Source: Clostridia bacterium (lineage in GTDB: Bacteria; Bacillota; Clostridia; UBA1381). From it: 64,000 bases of DNA. Under the pieces are notes generated by a model, which did not search any database, was not told the DNA's origin, and saw only the letters and a program-made list of their open reading frames with translations. The stretch covers positions 141,887 to 205,886 of the forward strand of contig JAGBHE010000065.1 of assembly GCA_017935675.1 (NCBI GenBank). Direction: 5' to 3'. This document shows positions 19,409-29,145 of the stretch, in pieces. A program made the position numbers and the translations under genes. Each line of letters begins with the position of its first letter. The stretch's first letter is position 1.

Positions 19409-20144
19409 CATAAATGATCTTAATTTATATTATTCTGATTTTCAGGCGCTGAAAAACATCAATATGGACATTTATGAAAACAGAATAACAGCTTTTATCG
19501 GCCCGTCAGGCTGCGGTAAGTCTACATTTTTAAAAACACTCAACAGAATGAACGATCTTGTATATGGCTGTAGAATAGAAGGCGAAATATGTCTTGACGG
19601 TATGGATATCTATGGGAAAATTGATGTAAATGAGCTGAGAAAACGGGTTGGAATGGTTTTTCAGAAGCCGAATCCCTTCCCGATGAGTGTTTACGACAAT
19701 ATAGCCTTCGGCCCGAGAACCCACGGGATCAGGAAAAAATCACAGCTTGATGACATAGTTGAGGAATCTCTGCGCAGTGCCGCTATCTGGGATGAGCTGA
19801 AGGACAGACTTAAAAAAAGTGCTCTCGGTCTTTCCGGCGGTCAGCAGCAAAGGCTTTGTATAGCCCGCGCTCTTGCGGTTAAGCCGGAGGTGCTGCTTAT
19901 GGATGAGCCTACATCTGCTCTTGATCCCATTTCCACCTCAAAAATCGAGGAGCTTGCTATGGAACTTAAAAAGGATTATACGATAATAATGGTTACCCAT
20001 AATATGCAGCAGGCAACAAGAATTTCTGATATGACGGCGTTTTTTTTGCTCGGTGAGGTTATAGAGTATGATACAAGCGAAAAGCTTTTTTCAATGCCGT
20101 CAAATAAAAAGACAGAGGAATATATAACCGGGAGGTTTGGATAA
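19398..20144 (+). CDS. pstB: Phosphate ABC transporter ATPase PstB
   Basis: 248 aa ABC ATPase powering PstCA. Walker [11 protein letters not shown]-loop region [14 protein letters not shown] (typical of PstB), signature [15 protein letters not shown], Walker [13 protein letters not shown] and switch His (THNMQQA) are all present. Confidence 0.97.
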   Translation: MKFSINDLNLYYSDFQALKNINMDIYENRITAFIGPSGCGKSTFLKTLNRMNDLVYGCRIEGEICLDGMDIYGKIDVNELRKRVGMVFQKPNPFPMSVYDNIAFGPRTHGIRKKSQLDDIVEESLRSAAIWDELKDRLKKSALGLSGGQQQRLCIARALAVKPEVLLMDEPTSALDPISTSKIEELAMELKKDYTIIMVTHNMQQATRISDMTAFFLLGEVIEYDTSEKLFSMPSNKKTEEYITGRFG

Positions 20145-20785
20145 TGCGCAGTTATTTTGACAGACAGCTCGCAGTTTTAAATGAAGAGCTTACCGAGATG
20201 GGACTACTCATAGAAAATGCAATTTCCAATGCCGTTGCAGCACTGAGCGAACAGGACATAAAGCTTGCAAACGATGCAATAGCATATGATAAGGAGGTTG
20301 ACCGGAAGGAAAAGGATATTGAATCCCTTTGTCTTCGTCTTCTTCTCAGACAGCAGCCTGTTGCAACTGATTTAAGAGTAATATCATCTGCACTTAAGAT
20401 GATAACGGATATGGAAAGAATAGGGGATCAGGCGTCTGATATTGCTGAGATTGCAAAACGCAGATTTAATAATCCCGGGCTTGAAAATATGGAGCATATA
20501 AGAAAAATGGCACAGGAGACAATTAATATGGTAAACAAAAGCATTGATGCCTTTGTAAAAAAAGATACAAAGCTTGCTGAAAGTGTCATTGCTCTTGATG
20601 ATCGTGTTGATGAGCTTTTTGATAAGGTAAAGAATGATCTTGTGTCAATACTTGTAAAGGATCCCTCGTCCAGCGAGGACGCTCTTGATCTTCTTATGGT
20701 TGCAAAATATTTTGAGCGTATCGGAGATCATGCAACAAACATTGCGGAATGGGTGCTTTTTTCAATAACAGGTATTCAGCAATAA
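20144..20785 (+). CDS. phoU: Phosphate signalling protein PhoU
   Basis: 213 aa all-helical protein made of two three-helix repeats; the paired metal-site motifs MERIGDQASDIAEI and FERIGDHATNIAEW are visible. PhoU links Pst transport to the PhoR/PhoP sensor system and limits phosphate uptake. TAATG overlap with pstB; last gene of the operon. No phoR/phoP genes lie in the window. Confidence 0.96.
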   Translation: MRSYFDRQLAVLNEELTEMGLLIENAISNAVAALSEQDIKLANDAIAYDKEVDRKEKDIESLCLRLLLRQQPVATDLRVISSALKMITDMERIGDQASDIAEIAKRRFNNPGLENMEHIRKMAQETINMVNKSIDAFVKKDTKLAESVIALDDRVDELFDKVKNDLVSILVKDPSSSEDALDLLMVAKYFERIGDHATNIAEWVLFSITGIQQ

Positions 20786-20793
20786 TTCCGCCC

Positions 20794-20887
20794 GGAGCAC
20801 CGCAAATTTTTTGCCTCTTTCTTCTCAAATTTGCTGAATTTATTAAACAGTGTTTCATTAAAAAAATTTGCCGGTGCTCCTGCGTTT
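20794..20887 (+). terminator. Large imperfect hairpin after phoU
   Basis: GGAGCACCGCAAATTTTTT (from 20794) pairs with AAAAAAATTTGCCGGTGCTCC (20860-20880) with one bulge and a ~48-base loop, followed by TGCGTTTTTA. The inner GCAAATTT can instead pair with AAATTTGC at about 20826-20833, so two alternative structures exist. Confidence 0.6.
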
Positions 20888-20903
20888 TTATACAAAATAA
20901 CTG

Positions 20904-20930
20904 AATTAGCTGCATAAGCTAATTTTTTTG
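20904..20930 (+). terminator. Second terminator after phoU
   Basis: AATTAGC (20904-20910) and GCTAATT (20918-20924) with a 7-base loop and a following T-run. Confidence 0.75.
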
Positions 20931-20950
20931 TGTTTTTTTCAAAAAAAACC

Positions 20951-20979
20951 TTGACAAATCTCCGCTTTTATGGTATTAT
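20951..20979 (+). promoter_or_regulatory. Promoter of tRNA-Pro
   Basis: TTGACA (20951-20956), 17-bp spacer, TATTAT (20974-20979; an overlapping TATAAT starts at 20977). Confidence 0.75.
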
Positions 20980-20997
20980 AATCAAGCAGTCATAAAT

Positions 20998-21074
20998 CGG
21001 GATGTGGCTCAGTTTGGTAGAGTACTACGTTCGGGACGTAGGGGCCGCAGGTTCAAATCCTGTCATCCCGACCA
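20998..21074 (+). tRNA. tRNA-Pro (anticodon CGG)
   Basis: Complete cloverleaf: acceptor CGGGATG/CATCCCG, D-arm with GGTAGAG, anticodon stem CTACG/CGTAG with loop TTCGGGA (anticodon 21032-21034), T-arm with GGTTCAAATCC, and an encoded 3' CCA. It reads CCG proline codons. It is a single tRNA gene with its own promoter. Confidence 0.97.
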
Positions 21075-21292
21075 AAATGGCAGAAGCTTGTCTTAAATGA
21101 GAGATAAGAGATAATAGTTTTTGATAAAAGATTGCGCATGTCTTGGTGTGGTTTTTGTACTATTGTCTTTTATCTCTTATTTACTACTGTCATTGTAAAA
21201 AAATCAGGCTTCACAGCAGAATCAAAATATTATACAAGAGCATAATCGGCAAGAAATTGTTGTCTGTGAAACCAAATAATAAGGAAATGATT

Positions 21293-22561
21293 ATGAAAAC
21301 AATTGTTATAATAAACCTGATACTCTCAATTGTTTTTACCATTTGTTATTTTTATCAGGCTGTATATATTTTCGTGGGCTTGTTTAAAAAAACATATGAT
21401 GTAAAAGGCAAAAAAAATCATCGTTATGCTGTAATTGTTTCTGCACGCAACGAAAGCAAGGTTATTGGAAATTTAATTAAGAGTATCCGGAATCAAACAT
21501 ATCCTGCAGAGCTTATTGATATTTTTGTGGTTGCTGATAATTGTACTGATAATACGGCTGAAATCGCCCGTCAGGCAGGTGCTGTTGTTTATGAAAGGTT
21601 TAATGATGAGCTTGTTGGAAAGGGCTATGCTCTGGACTGGATCTTTAAAAAAATAAAAGAAAAGCATTCCGATAAAAAATATGAGGCATTTATTATTTTT
21701 GATGCCGATAATGTTCTTGACCCTCACTTTATTGAGGAAATGAATAAAACCTTTGACAGCGGTTATCGTGTTATAACGAGCTACCGCAATTCGAAAAATT
21801 TTGGAGAAAACTGGATTACCGCCGGTTATTCCCTTTGGTTCTTGAGGGAAGCGCGGTATCTGAATAATTCAAGAATGCAGCTTGGTACAAGCTGTGCAAT
21901 TTCAGGAACGGGATTTCTTGTAAGCGCGGAGATAATAGAGGAAACAGGCGGTTGGATTCATCATCTGCTTACTGAGGATATTGAATTCACGACGGATAAT
22001 ATAATAAAGGGTGAAATAATCGGCTATTGCGCAAACGCTGTTGTATACGATGAGCAGCCGTCAAAATTCAGTCAATCGTATTATCAGAGAATGCGATGGG
22101 CAAAGGGATTTTATCAGGTGTTCAGAAAGTACGGAAAGGGTCTTGTCAAAGGCGTGTTCAGGGGAAGCTTCCCATGCTATGATATGCTTATGACAATAAT
22201 GCCGGCAATGCTTATTACTTTTCTCAGTATTGCAATTAATATTGTTGCCATACCTGTAGGAATTATAAATAATTCGCCATATATAAGGCTTTTGCTTATG
22301 ACTCTCGGACAAACTCTCCTGACGTTTTACATGATGTTTTTTGCAATAGGAGCTATTACGGCAATTACGGAATGGAAGCAAATTTATTGTTCTGCGTGGA
22401 AAAAGATAAAATATCTTTTTACTTTTCCGATTTTTATGCTTACATATGTGCCGATTTCAATAAGCGCTCTTTTCCATAAGGTGGAATGGAGACAGATTCA
22501 CCATTCTGTTTCTAAAACTTTAGAGGAAATACATAGTGAAGTGCCAATTGACAAGCAATAA
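21293..22561 (+). CDS. Membrane glycosyltransferase family 2 (processive-type)
   Basis: 422 aa. One N-terminal membrane segment (residues 3-25), a GT-A catalytic domain (VIVSARNESKVIGNLIKSI; DNCTDNT; FDADNVLDP as the DxD site; LTEDIEF; and QRMRWAKGF as the Q/RxxRW motif), then several C-terminal membrane segments. This layout is that of cellulose-synthase/poly-GlcNAc-synthase-like processive enzymes that make and export polysaccharide; the product is unknown. ATG 21293 follows AAGGA; earlier in-frame starts to 21143 lack a site. Its stop codon lies at the very start of a dispersed structured repeat. Confidence 0.87.
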   Translation: MKTIVIINLILSIVFTICYFYQAVYIFVGLFKKTYDVKGKKNHRYAVIVSARNESKVIGNLIKSIRNQTYPAELIDIFVVADNCTDNTAEIARQAGAVVYERFNDELVGKGYALDWIFKKIKEKHSDKKYEAFIIFDADNVLDPHFIEEMNKTFDSGYRVITSYRNSKNFGENWITAGYSLWFLREARYLNNSRMQLGTSCAISGTGFLVSAEIIEETGGWIHHLLTEDIEFTTDNIIKGEIIGYCANAVVYDEQPSKFSQSYYQRMRWAKGFYQVFRKYGKGLVKGVFRGSFPCYDMLMTIMPAMLITFLSIAINIVAIPVGIINNSPYIRLLLMTLGQTLLTFYMMFFAIGAITAITEWKQIYCSAWKKIKYLFTFPIFMLTYVPISISALFHKVEWRQIHHSVSKTLEEIHSEVPIDKQ

Positions 22562-22733
22562 TAACCTACGCGCAGATGTCCCCCGCCTATAAAGGCGGGT
22601 CCCATCTCAGAATTTCAGTGGAAGCCCAAATCTCCCACTGAAATTCTGAGGAGCTGACGCTTCCTGCGCTTGCTTGCAATCTGTTGCAAGCTCTGCTCCT
22701 TGCAGAGCAAAGCAGAGCATTGCTCCGATTTAA
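22558..22733 (+). repeat. Dispersed structured repeat, copy 1
   Basis: About 175 bp homologous to 47818-47993. Helices: P1 GCGCAG (22570-22575)/CTGCGC (22664-22669) encloses P2 CCCGCC/GGCGGG (22582-22599), P3 a 16-bp stem 22606-22621/22635-22650, and P4 GGAGC-TGAC-GCTTC (22650-22663). Hairpins GCTTGCAA/TTGCAAGC, GCTCTGC/GCAGAGC and GAGC/GCTC follow. Several helices show compensatory changes against copy 2. Both copies begin ATAATAACCTACG at the upstream stop codon and end GATTTAAA. I see no protein-coding content. Confidence 0.85.
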
Positions 22734-22740
22734 ACTAAAG

Positions 22741-22774
22741 CAGCGTTTCGGTTCAAATCTGAAACGCTGTTTTT
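22741..22774 (+). terminator. Terminator after repeat copy 1
   Basis: CAGCGTTTC (22741-22749) pairs with GAAACGCTG (22761-22769), then TTTTT. Confidence 0.85.
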
Positions 22775-22811
22775 AAAATAACGTGGTAATGAGCAGAACC
22801 GAGGTTTTGAA

Positions 22812-23276
22812 ATGAGCAGAAAAAGAGAAATTTTAATATTTCTTGTTATGGCAATAACTTGCTTTATTTTTTTCAGGTCCCTTAAGGATGCTGAAGCTTC
22901 AACAAAGGAAAGCGCGAAGATTGTTGAGGCAATATCAAAAATAGTAAAATCAGTGTATTCAAAAGCACCTGAAAGCTTTTCGGATATGATTACAAACGTT
23001 GTAAGAAAAGCGGCTCATGTGATTGAATACATGATTCAGTCCTGTGCTCTTTGCGCGATGTTTAATACCTTTGGCGGAAAAATTAAAAAGCATATTCCGT
23101 GGATTTTGTTTCTCGGGCTTTTTACCGCATGCTTTGACGAAGCCCTTCAGCTTTCGATGAAAGGGCGGGGAAGCCTTGTTTCCGATATATTTATTGATTT
23201 CAGCGGCACCTTGTTTGGCATATTAATATGCATTGCAGTCGAAGCGCTAATCGGGCGCATGCAAAGAAAAAAATAA
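22812..23276 (+). CDS. VanZ-like family membrane protein
   Basis: 154 aa small membrane protein with the VanZ-like signature: RKAAHVIEYMIQ in the middle and FDEALQLSMKGRGSLVSDIFIDFSG before the last membrane segment. An N-terminal membrane helix (residues 6-22) and about three more follow. VanZ relatives are linked to glycopeptide resistance and envelope functions, but the housekeeping role is not known. ATG 22812 has only a weak upstream site. Confidence 0.88.
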   Translation: MSRKREILIFLVMAITCFIFFRSLKDAEASTKESAKIVEAISKIVKSVYSKAPESFSDMITNVVRKAAHVIEYMIQSCALCAMFNTFGGKIKKHIPWILFLGLFTACFDEALQLSMKGRGSLVSDIFIDFSGTLFGILICIAVEALIGRMQRKK

Positions 23277-23372
23277 TCATGAGGTCTGCGGAAAAAGTTG
23301 TGTAAGCAATATCTGACAAAACGGGGCAAGGCGAAAATTACAGATGTAAGCTTAATATCACTCTAATCAAAA

Positions 23373-23412
23373 AATACGCTCCTACTTTTTACGGTAAGAG
23401 CGTATTATTTTT
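23373..23412. terminator. Bidirectional terminator between VanZ-like gene and lysS
   Basis: AATACGCTC (23373-23381) pairs with GAGCGTATT (23398-23406); T-runs follow on both strands, serving the convergent genes. Confidence 0.85.
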
Positions 23413-23506
23413 GTGCTGTATCTTATGCTTTCTTATTTTTAAATTTGGTAAGTTTTTGGGATAAATTAGCAATTCCAATCCTCAAAAAGCCTTATTTTAA
23501 GCAATT

Positions 23507-25126
<1,620 letters not shown>

Positions 25127-25137
25127 TCAGCTGAAAA

Positions 25138-25845
25138 TCACTTTATTTTATCATTTTTCTGCATATCATCCGATGTTTTATAGTATATAAGCTTGTTATC
25201 GGAATTACATATGCCCAGAAATATTTCTTTTTCCGAACTTATACCGGCAGATTTCATTTGGTTTTTCAGCCAATCCTCATTATTTCCCGATTGCTTAAGG
25301 TTACTTGACAGAATTATGCCGTCTGAAATAACGACAATATCCTCTCTTGATGTTTTAATATCAAGCTTTATATCTGACGGAGTTACAGGGCGGTAAGCGT
25401 CCTTCGGCATAAATGAGATTTGCCCGTTCTGCTCAAGAGTTGCACTTTCAAGCTCATCAAGGTGGAAATAGCCGTTTATGCGGCAGGCAGCGAGAAAATC
25501 CGAAAGCTCAAGCCGTGCGGCGCTGAAATTTTTTTTATATAGCTTTCCATGCTCAAGCAGGACAATGCCGTGACCGCCGAGAAATCTTGACGCTTTCTGC
25601 GATTTCCGTGAAATAAAGTCAAAGCTGAAAACAAGAATGGTGTATACGGCGATGGCGATAAGAGGCAGAAATATATTTTTATCGATATCAGTTGCCATTT
25701 CCGCCGCGATTGAACCTATGGTAATTCCGTTTATATAATCAAAAAGGCTGAGCTCGGATAATTGCTTGTTTCCGACTATTTTTGTAGAAATGAACAGTAC
25801 TACAAAAGAGACGACTGATGCTGTAAGTGTTTTTATGAAATCCAT
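25138..25845 (-). CDS. DUF421 (YetF-like) membrane protein
   Basis: 235 aa. Two to three N-terminal membrane segments (residues 7-22, 40-55, 60-80) and a cytoplasmic alpha/beta domain with ELSDFLAACRINGYFHLDELESATLEQNGQISF, the core of the DUF421/YetF family, plus a second small repeat at the C-terminus. In spore-formers related proteins are membrane components of unknown or spore-associated role. GGAGGGACT precedes the start. Monocistronic by its position between lysS and a rightward gene. Confidence 0.85.
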   Translation of the reverse strand: MDFIKTLTASVVSFVVLFISTKIVGNKQLSELSLFDYINGITIGSIAAEMATDIDKNIFLPLIAIAVYTILVFSFDFISRKSQKASRFLGGHGIVLLEHGKLYKKNFSAARLELSDFLAACRINGYFHLDELESATLEQNGQISFMPKDAYRPVTPSDIKLDIKTSREDIVVISDGIILSSNLKQSGNNEDWLKNQMKSAGISSEKEIFLGICNSDNKLIYYKTSDDMQKNDKIK

Positions 25846-25991
25846 ATTTAAGTCCCTCCGGTGAAATTAGTTTTATAAATATTATTTTCACATTTTAGAA
25901 AAAAATACATAAGATTTAAGCGGGATTCTTCCCGAATTTCAGCAAAATATTCACAGTAACAAAAAATTAATTATAAATTCATAAAAACATA

Positions 25992-26020
25992 TTGATTTTT
26001 TGGTCATTTAGTGGTATATT
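25992..26020 (+). promoter_or_regulatory. Promoter of the tandem repeat-protein genes
   Basis: TTGATT (25992-25997), 17-bp spacer, TATATT (26015-26020), 33 bp before the start codon. Confidence 0.65.
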
Positions 26021-26052
26021 TATATAGATAATTGAGAAAGGGGTTTTAAAAA

Positions 26053-26745
26053 ATGGCCAAAGAAAAAAAATTCAAGCCCAGAAGAAGCTCGGCAGATGTA
26101 TTCCTTAACACGGTGCTTGTGCTGGTGATTCTTGTGGTGCTTGGTTTGTCGGTATATGCTGTAGGAGGCAAGATTCAAACAAAGCTTGCTGAGAAGAATC
26201 AGGCCGGCGAACAAACCGAACAGACTCAGGCTGATACCTATACCGTGCAGAATGCAGCGGATGAGAAGGGAATGACCTTTGAGGACTTTACTGCTGAGTA
26301 CGGACTTACGGATGTAACTCCCGAGGATCTGATGAGCTCTGTAACAGGTAATATGACCTGCGGCAATTACGCCAAGTATACCGATACGACCTTTGAGGAC
26401 CTGGTTTCTGTTAATCAGCTTCCTGAATCCGTAACGGAGGACACAAAATGGTCTGAAGCTCAGGATTTGATTCCTGTCGGCGTAGCAATGGGCGGCGAAG
26501 AGCAGTTCAATCAGATGAAGGAGCAGCTTGGACTTGACGATTCAATAACCAAGGATACTCCGAGCGGCGAGGCAATGCCTATAATACAGGAGAAATATGC
26601 AGAGTTTATGCAGGCACAGCAGGCTGCTGCTTCTGAGGCACCGGCGACAGAGGAAACTGAAGGTGCTGCAGAAGATGCAGATAATACTGCTGATGGCGAG
26701 GCAGCTTCCGAAGAACCGGCGGCTGAAAACGATAATGCCGAATAA
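26053..26745 (+). CDS. Single-pass membrane protein with three short acidic repeats (paralogue A)
   Basis: 230 aa, not assigned to a family with confidence. Basic N-terminus, membrane helix at residues 17-37, then an extracytoplasmic part with three ~30-residue units at about 67-92, 105-136 and 143-175 following the pattern xxGxTFEDLxxxxGLxxxVTEDT, then an Ala/Glu-rich tail. The next gene encodes a paralogue with two such units. I recall similar 'YGMTVEELxxxLGLP' units in some clostridial membrane redox proteins, but no cofactor site is visible here. Confidence 0.75.
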   Translation: MAKEKKFKPRRSSADVFLNTVLVLVILVVLGLSVYAVGGKIQTKLAEKNQAGEQTEQTQADTYTVQNAADEKGMTFEDFTAEYGLTDVTPEDLMSSVTGNMTCGNYAKYTDTTFEDLVSVNQLPESVTEDTKWSEAQDLIPVGVAMGGEEQFNQMKEQLGLDDSITKDTPSGEAMPIIQEKYAEFMQAQQAAASEAPATEETEGAAEDADNTADGEAASEEPAAENDNAE

Positions 26746-26769
26746 TCCGGCAATAGGAGGATTTATTTC

Positions 26770-27585
26770 ATGAATGATGAAAAAGATTTGTTGAATCAGG
26801 ATATGCCTGAGGAAGATAACACAGAAATAGAAAACGATGCTGTTGAAGCTGAATCAGTGGCTGAGACTGTTGATACCATCAATGATGAGTCTGATTCCGG
26901 CAGCGTGTATGAATCTGAAGAAGACAGTGAAGTCTTTTCTTCGGAGAGTGAGCAGGATGTTGATGAAACAGGAAATGATTATTTTTCTGATGGAAGCGTG
27001 ATTCCTGAAATCCCTGAGAAAAAGTCTGAAATATCAAAGCCGGCAGTTGCGGCAATCAGCGTAGTGATTACTCTTATTGTTTCTGCAGCAGCATGCTTCA
27101 CATGGTATATGACATCTTATAACCCGTATAATGCTAATAAAGACGGATATGTTCTGGATCTTGCAGCCTATGCCAAACTGTACGGTCAGACTGTTGATGA
27201 AATGAAGGAGCAACATGGGCTTCCGAAGGATATGCGCGAGGATACTATTGCTGAGGTGGCTATGATGTATTCTCCTATGTCAAAAGTTGCCGAAAGGTAT
27301 GGTATGACTGTTAAAGAGCTTATGTCTGCCAGCGGCATGGGTGATATGGAAGTTGAAGATGATACGCCTCAAGGTGTAGTACAAAAAGCTATGCTTGAAA
27401 AAGAGATATCTCAGATGCAGGAACAGCAGGCTGAAAATGTTGCAGAAGAAGAAGCTGACGGAGAAAACGCTGATACTGAAGCTTCGGGTGAAGAAGGCTC
27501 AGAGCCTGCTCCCGATTCCACAGAATCAACGGAATCAACGGAAGCAACAACGGAAGCGCCTCAGGCTACAGAAGCGGCTGAATAA
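26770..27585 (+). CDS. Single-pass membrane protein with acidic N-terminus and two repeats (paralogue B)
   Basis: 271 aa. A highly acidic Ser/Glu/Asp-rich N-terminal tail (1-85) precedes a membrane helix at about 92-115; two repeat units follow at 131-161 (YAKLYGQTVDEMKEQHGLP then EDT) and 170-201 (AERYGMTVKELMSASGM then DDTP), then a low-complexity Glu/Thr/Ala tail. The unit is the same as in the preceding gene, so the pair arose by duplication. GGAGG precedes ATG 26770 and 24 bases separate the genes, so they form an operon. Function unknown. Confidence 0.75.
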   Translation: MNDEKDLLNQDMPEEDNTEIENDAVEAESVAETVDTINDESDSGSVYESEEDSEVFSSESEQDVDETGNDYFSDGSVIPEIPEKKSEISKPAVAAISVVITLIVSAAACFTWYMTSYNPYNANKDGYVLDLAAYAKLYGQTVDEMKEQHGLPKDMREDTIAEVAMMYSPMSKVAERYGMTVKELMSASGMGDMEVEDDTPQGVVQKAMLEKEISQMQEQQAENVAEEEADGENADTEASGEEGSEPAPDSTESTESTEATTEAPQATEAAE

Positions 27586-27602
27586 TGGCTTATAGCTTAT
27601 TT

Positions 27603-27634
27603 AAAAACGGTATGCATTTTTGCTGCCGTTTTTA
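27603..27634 (+). terminator. Terminator after the repeat-protein pair
   Basis: AAAAACGG (27603-27610) pairs with CCGTTTTT (27626-27633); a TTTTTATT tail overlaps the right arm. Confidence 0.75.
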
Positions 27635-27772
27635 TTATGCACAATTATATTATGTAAACTTGTGCAAATTGACTAATTATTTATCACTATATTCAAGTTC
27701 TGCAATATATTGTATATTTCGATATATGCAGTTTACATAACAGTTTTTTCGATAAAAAAATCTACAAAACAT

Positions 27773-27971
27773 TGTAGCAGTTTTGATAAAATATTGTAAC
27801 ATGTGACAAAACGATTTCAATATCAAAATAGAAATGTGACATAATATTACAAATTGGAAAGATTTCACTACGGTTTTATGCTATTTTCTTCGTTAAATGT
27901 TACAAAGTTTTTAAGAAAATAAAAAAATCTGTAACAAAAACGTTGTTTTTGTTTGTAATATGTGTTATAAT
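27773..27971 (+). promoter_or_regulatory. Promoter region of the 3D-domain gene with repeated TGTNAC hexamers
   Basis: A TTGTTT-17-TATAAT promoter occupies 27943-27971. Upstream lie eight hexamers of the form TGTNA(C/T) or close: 27773, 27795, 27802, 27835, 27846 (inverted), 27898, 27930 and 27954. These resemble half-sites of the WalR wall-stress regulator, but the usual pair spacing (5 bases) is not kept. The rest of 27640-28029 is AT-rich without a gene. Confidence 0.45.
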
Positions 27972-28029
27972 TACTTTCGTTGGATGTAAGGTCCTGTATG
28001 ATGAAATATATGGAGCTACGGAGGTAATT

Positions 28030-29046
28030 ATGAGAAGAAAAGCATTATATTTTGCAGTGTTTATGATAACCTTGGTTATCGGCGCTTCAGAGGCTTTTGC
28101 AAGTGATATTGATGTCAAGCTCGATAATGTTGTCAATGATTTTACTGTTCATGTGGATTTTGATACAGTTACACCTATGCAGATTGATAATTCAACAGTT
28201 GTTCCGCTGAGAAAGTTCTGTGAAGCGGCAGGATTTTCTGTAAGCTGGGCAGACGAGAGTAAAACAGCAGTTATTACTTTAAACGGAAAAGCAAATTCAT
28301 TTGTACCTGTTGAGAGGTATGCGTACAAGCTTTTATCAAGAGCTGATACAAAAGGCTTAAGCCTTGTGCCTGACAGTATTACGGCAACGCTAAGAGTATC
28401 GGACGAGTATATTCGTCTTAAATACAACTACAGAGATGTTGAAGGAGACATCGTATCTTTAGGGAAAAGTATAACGTCTGCAGTTCCCGCTACTGTGGTG
28501 AACGGCGGCTCAATAGTTGTTCCTATAAGAAGTCTTATGGAGGTTTTCGGTCTTTGGGTGGAATGGAGAGACGGTACGGTAATTGTATCAATTCCGCCGT
28601 TTGAGTCTGTTCCTTCAGACATGGAGTTTGTTTCTGCTGACAGTGTGCAAGTGTCCGCACAGACGTCAGGAAGTGATGTATGGTATGGAAGTCTCCCGGA
28701 GCAGCCGGCAGAGGCTGTTGCTGTACCGGCAGGTGTTCAGGTGCCTGAGGGGGCTGTGTATCTGGGGACATTTAAAATAACCCATTACTGTTCTTGTGAA
28801 AAATGCTGCGGTTCCTACGGAAACTCAACTGCATGGGCGGGCGAAATCGTTCCGGGCTTTACAATTGCCGTTGATCCATCGGTAATCCCGAAGCTTTCAA
28901 GTGTGTATATTGACGGCTACGGAGTAAGACGTGCTGAGGACTGCGGAGGGGCTATTAAGGGCAATAAAATTGACGTTGCGGTATCAAATCACAGCGAAGC
29001 TCTTAAGCTTGGAGTCGTCTATAAAGATGTATGGCTTATGAAATAA
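28030..29046 (+). CDS. Secreted protein: copper-amine-oxidase-type stalk domains plus 3D domain
   Basis: 338 aa. Signal peptide (residues 1-25, cleavage after AFA), then beta-rich segments of the copper amine oxidase N-terminal type (VVPLRKFCEAAGFSVSW and VVPIRSLMEVFGLWVEWR), then a C-terminal 3D domain with its three aspartates Asp282, Asp304 and Asp315 and a CSCEKCC segment. 3D domains occur in resuscitation-factor-like lytic enzymes (YocH, YuiC), so a wall-hydrolase role is likely. ATG 28030 follows ACGGAGGTAATT; the longer frame from 27943 crosses the promoter and is rejected. Confidence 0.87.
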   Translation: MRRKALYFAVFMITLVIGASEAFASDIDVKLDNVVNDFTVHVDFDTVTPMQIDNSTVVPLRKFCEAAGFSVSWADESKTAVITLNGKANSFVPVERYAYKLLSRADTKGLSLVPDSITATLRVSDEYIRLKYNYRDVEGDIVSLGKSITSAVPATVVNGGSIVVPIRSLMEVFGLWVEWRDGTVIVSIPPFESVPSDMEFVSADSVQVSAQTSGSDVWYGSLPEQPAEAVAVPAGVQVPEGAVYLGTFKITHYCSCEKCCGSYGNSTAWAGEIVPGFTIAVDPSVIPKLSSVYIDGYGVRRAEDCGGAIKGNKIDVAVSNHSEALKLGVVYKDVWLMK

Positions 29047-29075
29047 GCTGCAATGCAAACTAACACATAAATCCG

Positions 29076-29112
29076 GCGGGTATATGCTTTGAAGTATGCC
29101 CGCTGTTTTTTT
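29076..29112 (+). terminator. Terminator after the 3D-domain gene
   Basis: GCGGGTATAT pairs with GTATGCCCGC (29094-29103, two G-U pairs), followed by a T-run. Confidence 0.85.
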
Positions 29113-29145
29113 ACCGAAACGGAGTCTGTGAAAGGGAGATGCGTT

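Noticed and set aside
21104..21180. Imperfect inverted repeat ATAAGAGATA / TATCTCTTAT after tRNA-Pro
   Set aside because: Low-complexity AT/AG sequence with 10-bp arms and a long loop; no T-run and no second copy seen.
29089..29145. Longer AraC start at 29089
   Set aside because: It lies inside a terminator hairpin and has no ribosome binding site.
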